A stretch of 64,000 bases of DNA. It comes from Sabellastarte sp. h YS-2021. Its lineage: Eukaryota > Annelida > Polychaeta > Sabellida > Sabellidae. Location of the stretch: contig OZ024936.1 of NCBI GenBank assembly GCA_964017235.1, positions 35,548,040 to 35,612,039 on the forward strand, read 5' to 3'. The translations under genes were made by a program, and so were the position numbers. The notes beneath the pieces are model-generated. The model saw nothing but the letters and a program-made list of their open reading frames with translations, was not told where the DNA came from and made no database searches. Positions 55,905 to 64,000 of this stretch are shown one piece after another (position 1 is the first letter of the stretch; every line of letters starts with the position of its first letter).

Positions 55905-57060
55905 TTGGTCAGAAACCATAAGGTGTAGGAAGTTGATACTTGGTAGGGACATTGGTTAGGGGGTGTAGGTGTGCAACATCATGGTCTAACCTTGATTTGA
56001 CCTTGCCACAGAGACCTTGAGTTTGAAAATCATGTCTGGGCTATATCTCAGCAACCGTAATGTGAAGGAAGTTGATACTTGGCAGGGACATTAGTTAGGG
56101 GTTGTTGGTGTGCAATGTCATAGTGTGACCTGGGTTTGACCTTGCCGTAGTGATCTTGACCTTTAAAATCTTGTCCGGGCTGTATCTCGGAAACCATAAG
56201 GTTTAGGAAGTTGCTACTTGGTAGGGACTTTGGTCAGGGGGTGTAGGTGTGCAACGTCATGGTGTGACCTTGATTTGACCTTGCTGTAGTGACCTTAACT
56301 TATAAAATCTTGTCTGGGTTATATCTCGGAGACTGTAAGGCGTAGGAAGTTGTTACTTGGTTGGGACATTAGTCGGGGTTTGTAAGTGTGCTACGTCATG
56401 GTGTGACCTTGATGTGAACTTTTACCTTGCTGTAGTGACCTTGATCATTAAATCTTGTCCGTTCTATATCTCAGAAACTCTAAGGTGTAGGAAGCTGTTA
56501 CTTGGTAGGACATTGGTTGGGGGTTGTAGGTGCGCATTGTCATGGTTAGTGGTGTAACTATTTGCCGAGAACTCAATTTCCAAAGTCGAGTCTGCGTTTT
56601 AGCATCTATATCGATCGATTGATTTGACCTTTGACCTTGCCGTACAGAGTAGGAAGTTGATACTTCGTAGGGACATTGATTGGGTGTTGTAGGTGTGCAA
56701 CGTAATGGTGTGACCTTGATTTGACCTTTGACCTTGCTATAGTGACCTTGACCTATAAAAACTTGTCCGGGCTATATCTCGGAAACCATAAGGTTTAGGA
56801 AGTTGATATTTGGTAGGGACATTGGTTGGGGTTTGTAAGTGTGCTACGTCATGGTATGACCTTGATGTGAACTTTTACCTTGCTGTAGTGACCTTGATCT
56901 ATCTATATCTCAGAAACTCTAAGGTGTAGGAAGTTGTTACTTGGTAGGGACATTGGTTGGGGGTTGTAGGTGTGCATCGTCATGGTTAGTGGTGTAACGA
57001 TTTGCCTAGAACTCAATTTCCAAACTCGAGTCTGCATTTTAGCATCTACATCGATCCCAT
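55905..57060 (+). repeat. ~135-bp tandem array ('gtaggaagttgatacttggt')
   Basis: Units contain 'tatctcggaaaccataaggt', 'gtaggaagttgatacttggt', 'agggacattggttggggg', 'gtgtgcaacgtcatggtgtg', 'accttgatttgaccttgc'. About eight units are present. A block with 'gttagtggtgtaac' and 'gaactcaatttccaaa' occurs twice (near 56545 and 56975), so a segment of about 430 bp is duplicated. The family recurs at 62745-63202 and at the right window edge. Confidence 0.85.
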
Positions 57061-57079
57061 TGGAAATGTTGGCTACTTT

Positions 57080-58390
57080 GAGGTTATCACTGTTGAGTAA
57101 ATCACTTATAACTTGAAAACAATTGCATTTACAGAAATTTGTGTAAATATGTTATTCAGCTACTTTTGGGTCAGCTATAACATAGTGAAATTACAGACCT
57201 GTAGCTCATGGCACAACTGAGCAATAGCTATATTCAGGTACTGTATGTTGAGTAAATCAGTTGTAACTTGAAAAATATTGCATTTGGAGTATTTTGTTAA
57301 AATATGTTGTTCACCTACTTTTTTGTCAGCTATAACATAGTGAAATTACAGACCTATAGCTCATGGCATAGCTGAGCAATAGCTATTTTCAGGTTCTCAC
57401 TACTGAGTAAATCAGTTGTAACTTGAAAACTAATATTGCATTTACAGTATTTTGCTTAAATATGTGGTTCACCTACTTTTGGGTCAGCTATAACATAGTA
57501 AAATTTCAGACATGTAGCTCATGGCATAGCTGAGTAATAGCTACTTTGAGGTTATCACTGTTGAGTAAATCACTTATAACTTGAAATCTATTGCATTTAG
57601 AGCATTTTGTTTCAATAAGTTATTCACCTATTTTGGGGTCAGCTATAACATAGTAAAATTTCAGACCTGTAGCTCATGGCATAGCTGAGTAATAGCTACT
57701 TTGAGGTTATCACTGTTGAATAAATCACTTATAACTTGAAAACAATTGCATTTACAGAAATTTGTGTAGATACGTTATTCAGCTACTTTTGGGTTAGGTA
57801 TAACATAGTGAAATTACAGACCTGTAGCTCATGGCACAACTGAGCAATAGCTATTTTCAGGTACTGTATGTTGAGTAAATCAGTTGTAACTTGAAAAATA
57901 TTGCATTTGGAGTATTTTGTTAAAATATGTTGTTCACCTACTTTTGGGTCAGCTATAACATAGTGAAATTACAGACCTATAGCTCATGGCATAGCTGAGT
58001 AATAGCTACTTTGAGGTTATCACTGTTAAGTAAATCACTTATAACTTGAAAACAATTGCATTTACAGAAATTTGTGTAGATACGTTATTCAGCTACTTTT
58101 GGGTCAGCTATAACATAGTGAAATTACAGACCTGTAGCTCATGGCACAACTGAGCAATAGCTATTTTCAGGTACTGACTGTTGAGTAAATCAATTGTAAC
58201 TTGAAAAATATTGCATTTGGAGTATTTTGTTAAAAACAGTTGTAACTTGAAAACTATTACATTTAGAGTATTTTGTTTAATATGTTATTCACATAATTTT
58301 TGGTCAGTTATATCATAGTGAAATTGCAGACCTCTATGTCCTGCTATAGCTGAGCAATAGCTACTTTCAAGTTTTCACTATTGAGTAAAT
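57080..58390 (+). repeat. ~155-bp tandem array ('gagtaaatcacttataactt')
   Basis: About eight units with starts near 57096, 57248, 57402, 57562, 57718, 57872, 58027 and 58184 carry 'aacttgaaaacaattgcatt', 'ctacttttgggtcagctata' and 'agctcatggcatagctgag'. Two sub-types alternate ('cacttataactt' and 'cagttgtaactt') in a partly regular manner. Confidence 0.85.
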
Positions 58391-58392
58391 CA

Positions 58393-59605
58393 TTGTATCC
58401 ACTGGATAGCCGCAGTGTGTAGAGAGATTTCACCATTACTGCTCTAATGAAAAAAATATTATAGTTAGCCTTCTCAAGTTTGCAGAATATATTAATAACC
58501 ATAAAATGTTGCCTGGGAATATTTTTGAAAAACAAGATGGCCGCCAGGGACATTTATTCGACTTTAAACAAAGACTTTTGTTGGCCCTCTAGAGGAAAGG
58601 GTATTATAGGTAGAGATCTCAAATTCGCAGGATATGTTCCTCATTATAAAATCTTGACTGGGAATATTTTTGGCCTCATTTTGAAAAACAAGATGGCGGC
58701 CACAGGTGCTTCTTTGTCAGTCATGAAAAGTGCTTATATCTCCCTTATTATTGGTCCTAGAGGTTTGGGATGGTAAACCAACCTGTAGGAAATCATGTGC
58801 TGGGAATCTTTTGGTGTGGTCAGATTTGACCTTTGACCCCTCCTTCAGGGTCAAATGAGGATAGCCAAACTTAAAAGTGCTTATAACTCACTTATTATTG
58901 GTCCTAGAGGTTTGGGATGGTAAACAGACATATAGGAAATCATGGGCTGGGAATCTGTTGATGTGGTCCGATTTCACCGTGGACCTCTTCTTCAAGGTCA
59001 AACGAGGACAGCCAAACTTAAAAGTGCTTATAATTCGCTTATTATTGGTCTTAGAGGTTTGGGATGGTAAAACAACATATAGGAAATCATGGGCTGGGAT
59101 TCTTTTGGTGTGGTCAGATTTGACCTTGGACCCCTCCTTCAAGGTCAGTTGAAGATGGCCAAACTTAAAATTGCTTATAACTCGCTTGTTATTGGTCCTA
59201 CAGGTTTGGGATGGTAAACCAACCTATAGGAAATCATGGGCTGGGAATCATTTGGTGTGGTCAGATTTGACCTTGGACCCCTCCTTCAAGGTCAAACAAA
59301 GATAGCCAAACTTAAAAGTGCCTATAAATCGCTTGTCATTGGTTCTAGAGGTTTGGGATGGTAAACCATCCTATAGGAAATCATGGGCTGGGAAACTTTT
59401 GGTCTGGTCAGATTTGACCTTTGGACCCCTCCTTCAAGGTCAAATAAGGACAGCCAAACTTTAAAGTGCTTATAACTCGCTTATTATTGGTCCTAGAGGT
59501 TTGGGATGGTAAACCAACCTATAGGAAATCATGGGCTGGGAACGTTTTTGTGTGGTTGGATTTGACCGTGGACCCCTTCTTCAAGGTCGTACGAGGATAC
59601 TGCAT
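58393..59605 (+). mobile_element. Rolling-circle-type element D (family of A), 3'-truncated
   Basis: It starts TTGTATCCACTGGATA like element A, followed by 'aaaaacaagatggccgcc' flank modules (twice), then about six units of the ~147-bp array. The array stops at 'aaggtcgtacgaggata' and continues directly into a remnant of the ~155-bp repeat, without hairpin or CTAG end. Confidence 0.65.
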
Positions 59606-59889
59606 TTGCAGTATTTCTTTAAATATGTTTTAACCTACTCTTTACACTTAAACAGTTACCTTGTTACTTTCCTTCATAATACCATTTGCAAGGCAAAACT
59701 TTTTTGTCCTTTTCTTCTGTCAGGTTCAGAATTTCTTTTGAACATGCTGTTCAATTACCATTTACTGTACTTCTGTACAGCACTTTCCCTGATAATTATG
59801 CTTTCCTCTCATTATTACCTTCATAAATCAAAAACACTCAGTCAGCTGACACAGTGCCCGTTCACGGGCACTCTCCTCTTGTTTTGAAG
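59606..59889. other. Spacer, nothing recognised
   Basis: It begins with a short remnant of the ~155-bp repeat ('gcatttgcagtatttcttta'). The rest is unassigned. Confidence 0.4.
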
Positions 59890-60400
59890 TACACACAGAA
59901 TGTATTAAGAGGTATTGGGAAAGCAAATGCGGAGAATCTAAATAGCCGGTCAGTTTTATCCCCCGACCCCCCCTTATGGGTCAAACTGGGGTTATAAAAT
60001 AGTTGCTTTGGACTTTTGCCTTGTATCTCCTTTATTGTTGCTTTTATACCTTCAGAATATATTAAGAGGTATTGGGAAAGCATATGTGAAGAGTCTAAAT
60101 AGCCGGTCAGTTTTATCCCCCGACCCCCCCTTATGGGTCAAACTGGGGTCATAAAATAGTTGCTTTGGAGTTTTTGCCTTGTATCTCCTTTATTCTTGCT
60201 TTTATACCTTCAGAATGTATTAAGAGGTATTGGGAAAGCATATGTGGAGAGTCTAAATAGCTGGTCAGTTTTACCCCCTGATCCCCCCTTATGGGCCAAA
60301 CTGGGGTCATAAATAGCTGCTTTGGAGTTTTTGCCTTATATCTCCTTTATCGTTGCTTTTATAGCTTCAGAATGTATTAAGAGGGATTGGGAAAGCATAG
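59890..60400 (+). repeat. ~157-bp tandem array
   Basis: Slightly more than three units contain 'gtattaagaggtattgggaa', 'ctaaatagccggtcagtttt', 'cccttatgggtcaaactggg' and 'gccttgtatctcctttattg', repeating at about 157 bp. No relation to a coding sequence is seen. Confidence 0.85.
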
Positions 60401-60905
60401 GAGCAGCTTTGTGCATTCTTAGCTTTACAGCATGCTTATTAAAACCACAAAGCATCTTAAACTTTCAGGGATGCTTCGCTTTTGTTAGCAAAAGCATTCC
60501 TCTAGTATTAATGAGCAAATATGCAAGGTCACATAATTCCCAATATAAGACTGTTCGGTATGATTTTTATCAGTTTTTATCAGGTCCATGAACAAGTAGG
60601 ACACTGGCAATTGCAGCCATCAGCGGGATGTAACCAAAGTGGTTATAAATGAGCCATAATCGGGGAAATATGTGATTGCAGTACTTCATTTTTATGTTTA
60701 ATATATGTTTAAGTAGCCACAACTTCCTTATTTCATGTTATTTCAACACATTTGTCACTATTTAGAAGTTTACTTGTTAATTATCTACGACACTTAACTG
60801 CAAGTTGTGAAACTTCTTGCCAATAAAGGGACAGAACTTACGTCCGTTTTAATAATTATTTTCTGATCGGAAATGAATTAAAGATAACATAGAACCACAG
60901 TACAA
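60401..60905. other. Spacer, nothing recognised
   Basis: The 89-codon frame at 60322-60591 begins inside the tandem array and is not convincing. Confidence 0.4.
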
Positions 60906-61091
60906 CATATTTATGTCCACCCCATTGGGGGGTGGACATATTATTTTTGCTTTTTCCACCGTCCGCACGCTTGGTTTCCACTCATTTGAAGGAAAAGTAT
61001 TTATCCCATCTTTACCAAATTTGGTATGGGTGTTTATTGGGTTAATAGCTTGCATGGGATTGCTTTTGGTGAAGATAGCTCTATAGCTAAC

Positions 61092-62045
61092 CAGTGTTCG
61101 CTCTCGAGCGCAATTTCACGAGTTTGTACACACTCTGGGGCGAGTTGTCGCAAAACCAACTCACCAACGTGTCTGTCCTGTCGCTACCAGGCGAAACACT
61201 CAAAACTGACAGAAGAAATCCGTCTATTATCGGAAGCGACGACGTACATATTTCCTCATAGAAAATTAGAAATGTTTGAGAAAAGCATGAAAAGCAGTTT
61301 ATTTTATTTTATATATCCAGCTAACAGTAATTCACGTGAGAATTCGGGTATTCTCACCAGATTTCCGTGCTTTTTGTTGATTTTTAAACTCGTCTTCTGC
61401 TAATAATGTCACAGGCGAAACAGTCGCAACAACTACTGACCAAAGAAATTCGTCTATTATCGGAAGCGACAACGTACATATTTCCTCATAGAAATAGGTG
61501 AGAAAGACGTGAAAGTGAGTTTATTTTATTTGATACATCCAGCTAACAGTAATTCACGTGAGATTTTGGGTATTCTCACGAGATTTCCTTGCTTTATGTC
61601 TATTTTTTAAACTCGTCTTCTGCATATTGTGTCACAGGCGAAACAGTCGAAACAGCTACTGACCAAAGAAATTTGTCTATTATCGGAAGATACAAAATAT
61701 ATATTTCTTCAAGGAAAAGAGAAGAAATGCAATTTATTTATTTATTTGATGAATCCCAGTAGCACCCAGCCATTAGGCCATTAAGATGTGGTTTAGAAGT
61801 GAAATTTTAAAAAAATAAAAGACAAATAAAAACAAAATTAAATATTTTATTTATTTGAATTTTTAGTTTAGCATCTATTTCTTATTATTTAAATAAAGAA
61901 GATTTTATGCAGTCCCAAATTGGAACTAAATATTTCAAAATATCTTGACGCAAAACATGTCTCACATTTTTTCACAGTTGTCTCGCCTTTTGAAGTGAAG
62001 GGAGACAGTCTGTCTCGCATTCATTTTTGATGAGAGCGAACACTG
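61092..62045 (-). mobile_element. CAGTGTTCGCTCT-type TIR element, copy 2 (inverted), 6-bp target duplication
   Basis: CAGTGTTCGCTCT-type ends are flanked by GCTAAC at 61086-61091 and 62046-62051. The three internal units of about 222-230 bp run in the opposite orientation to copy 1 at 38802-39781. The flanking repeat is continuous when the insert is removed ('atagctaactgagtaatagc'). Confidence 0.85.
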
Positions 62046-62231
62046 GCTAACTGAGTAATAGCTACTTAGCTACTTTTGTGTACTTCTTTTGTTTCCTGGC
62101 ATTTTAAGGAAAATTATTTGACATATCTTTGCCAAATTTAGTATGAGCATTACTTAGGTCAATAGCTTGCTTGGGATTGCTTTTATTGATAATAGCTATA
62201 TAACTGACTGAGTAATGGCTACTTTGCCAAA

Positions 62232-62405
62232 ACGGAAAAACACAAATTTCCTTCTATCTCCTTAACCGTACGAGATAGAGTGATTTCGTCGAAATTTTCG
62301 TCCCCAAGGGTATCTGAGAAATGTACTCTTGGCAATTTTCAAAAAATTTCCCCTCCACAAAAATGGCGGCCATTTTGTATTTTCGAATTTTTGCCAAAAA
62401 TGTAC
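62232..62405 (+). repeat. Isolated 169-bp satellite monomer
   Basis: One monomer, with 'ccttctatctccttaaccgt', 'cgatttcgtcgaaattttcg'-like text and 'aaaaatggcggccattttg', diverged from the array at 50190-54300 ('tccccaagggtatctgagaa'). Confidence 0.85.
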
Positions 62406-62561
62406 TGTGAAGCCAGAGTAATGTAATGGTTGTGGTCTGTTAAAACCTTGAAATTACTTAGGGATTGTAAAATAAGTCAGAGGTTCTTTAACCACAGTGT
62501 AGATTGTTGATTTGTCAAATGAATATTGTTATGAGGGATGCCATTGTTTTTTATTTTGCAG

Positions 62562-62641
62562 TATGAAAGTGGAGCTGCAACAGCCTACATTTCTAGAAAT
62601 CAGGCTATGAAGAAGCTGCAGCTAACACTGCCAGATTTCAG
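62562..62641 (+). CDS. PES1: Isolated exon of Pescadillo homologue (ribosome biogenesis), N-terminal region
   Basis: After the acceptor 'ttattttgcag' the frame begins [13 protein letters not shown], then [10 protein letters not shown], matching the conserved start of Pescadillo (Y-E-R-G-S-A-T-x-Y-I-T-R-N ... K-K-L-Q-L-S-L-P-D-F-R). Pescadillo is a nucleolar protein of the PeBoW complex needed for 60S ribosome maturation. The exon would end after two bases of the Arg codon at 'ttcag|gcaaaa', a GC rather than GT donor; otherwise the frame runs on without homology. The first exon and the next exon (R-L-C-I-L-K-G in the family) were not found in the window. It may be a true exon or an isolated relic. 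Confidence 0.65.
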
Positions 62642-62744
62642 GCAAAAAGCTTGTATTTCTTTTACCCCCCAGTCTTTAAGGGTTATGCGGGTATTGTTTT
62701 CACCCATGGTATCCTGATGGGTGGGCAGACGGCGGGAAAAAGAT

Positions 62745-63202
62745 TGTCGGGGTTGTATCTCAGAAACGATAGGGTGTAGGAAGTTGAAAGTTGGTCAGGA
62801 CATGGTTGGAGGTGTAGATGTGCAACATATAAATATGACCTTGATATAATGTGTGAGCCTGCTGTAATGACGTAGGCCCATAAAACCCCGTGGATATCTC
62901 AGAAACTGTAAGGCGTAGAAACTTGATATTGGGTATGGACATTGGTTAGGGGGCGTAGATGTGCAACATCTTGGTGAGACCTTGATTTGACCTTGCTGTA
63001 GTGACCTTGACCTACACAAAGATCTTTTCCGGGCTATACCGTGGAAACTGTAAGGTGTAGGAAGTTGCTACTTGGTAGAGACATTGGTCGGGGGTTGTAG
63101 TTGTGCAGTGTTAGGGTGTGACCTTGATTTGACCTTTGACCTTGCCGTAGTGACTTTGCCCTATAAAATTTTGTCTGGGTTATATCTCAGATACTGTAAT
63201 GT
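62745..63202 (+). repeat. ~135-bp tandem array, second locus
   Basis: Three to four units of the family seen at 55905-57060 ('gtaggaagttgaaagttggt', 'gaccttgatttgaccttgc'), interrupted at 63210 by a hAT-type element. The array resumes at 63985 and runs off the window. Confidence 0.85.
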
Positions 63203-63210
63203 GTAGGAAG

Positions 63211-63984
63211 TAGTGTTCTCAATGTATCCCTTTTGGTGGGACCGGGTAGGTAATGATTTCAGCGGGCGGGTACCCGGGTACTCGCGCCGATGGGCGATAA
63301 TAGGTGATTCTACAAAAATCTCCACATTTACAAACTTAAAACTTACACAAATAATGGGATCCAACCATTTGCTTTATTTCTCATCGGCCACCCTTTTTGC
63401 ATTCAAAACAGTACCACACAGAAGAAATGTTAACCAAGAAAAGATTTCTGTACATTCAAAACACATAAAAGTAGAAGTCACATGACCTATCAGTAAAAGC
63501 ATTTACTGTTACTCGAATGTAGTTTTGGAATTGAAACTTTATTTTTTTTACAGGCAGGTAAATGAACTTTATTGATTCTAAATTATGAAATACTGTTTGA
63601 AAATAGAAAATATCCTTCTTTTAATTTATTTAAGGTGTGCATATCACTATATAGGCAATATATACAACGTTTCATGTACTCGGAATTACATAACTGAGTT
63701 AATATACTGACGATTTTCAAAGGGTATCAGCATTTAATACCCAAAATAAAAGACAAATTAAATATTTTAAATGGTGTAGAAGGGTGAGAAAACATTACTG
63801 TCGTGCATTTTAATTGAATAAATTCATTTTTAGGTGAATTTATGAAGTCCAGATATATGTGTACTCGTCAGCCAAAGTGGGCGATATTGACAGTAGTTTC
63901 GGGTACTCGGGTATGTGATTTCAGATTCGGGTAAATATTCAGGGTTCGGGTACCCGGATATCCGGATACCCGTTGAGATCACTA
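63211..63984. mobile_element. hAT-type non-autonomous element, 8-bp target duplication
   Basis: The ends TAGTGTTCTCAA and TTGAGATCACTA are flanked by the perfect 8-bp repeat GTAGGAAG (63203-63210, 63985-63992). Subterminal 'gggtacccgggtactcg' and 'gttcgggtacccggatatcc' are inverted relatives. The 90-codon frame inside has no known domain. Confidence 0.85.
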
Positions 63985-64000
63985 GTAGGAAGTTGTTGCT

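Larger units (their letters stand above)
60911..62405 (+). mobile_element. Rolling-circle-type element E (family of B), interrupted, 3'-truncated
   Basis: The 5' end TTATGTCCACCCCATTGGGGGGTGGACA and flank 'aaggaaaagtatt', 'ttaccaaatttggtatgg' match element B. The flank is interrupted by the TIR element 61092-62045, resumes, and ends in a single 169-bp-type monomer (62232-62405). No 3' hairpin or CTAG was found. Confidence 0.65.

Overview
The window reads as nuclear DNA of an invertebrate animal. It has spliced genes with GT-AG introns, AT-rich spacers, a tRNA-derived SINE, LINE and tyrosine-recombinase-type retroelement relics, many DNA transposons, and long tandem arrays held inside rolling-circle-type elements. 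That last organisation, a central ~150-170 bp array between conserved flanks, is known from mollusc 'pearl'/HINE-type repeats, so a marine mollusc is my best guess (inference only). Most of the sequence is repetitive and few genes can be supported.

Genes. The best find is a pair of tandem, same-strand, four-exon genes for small secreted proteins. Copy 1 has exons at 3862-3913, 5063-5236, 5783-5956 and 8242-8391. Copy 2 has exons at 19007-19061, 24172-24333, 26483-26676 and 27000-27233. They share a signal-peptide exon, a phase-1 intron pattern, six cysteines and a G-R-T-P-D-P-R motif. I do not recognise the family. Copy 1 has a one-base phase conflict between exons 3 and 4. A separate isolated exon at 62562-62641 matches the N-terminal region of Pescadillo (PES1).

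Left third (1-28 kb). Minisatellites of 21 and 29 bp lie upstream of gene copy 1. Two PIF/Harbinger transposons follow, each with two convergent broken genes: element A (9346-15541) and, in opposite orientation, element B (19246-24122). B lies wholly inside intron 1 of gene copy 2. Other inverted-repeat elements sit in further introns of both copies.

Middle (28-47 kb). This part holds a LINE relic, a decayed DIRS-like retroelement on the minus strand, and dense nests of DNA transposons. These include a MULE-like element carrying a second transposon, three adjacent foldback elements, and three hAT-type elements nested one inside another with perfect 8-bp target duplications, all inside a LINE fragment. 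A second LINE fragment ends at 47480.

Right third (48-64 kb). Rolling-circle-type elements with inverted subterminal repeats, a 3' hairpin and a CTAG end carry tandem arrays. One of them (49733-54511) was inserted exactly between A and T into the ~147-bp array of another (47996-55180). Its own core is about 24 copies of a 169-bp monomer, part of which is organised as a five-monomer, 845-bp higher-order repeat. Arrays of ~135, ~155 and ~157 bp follow, then the Pescadillo exon and another hAT-type element at the end.
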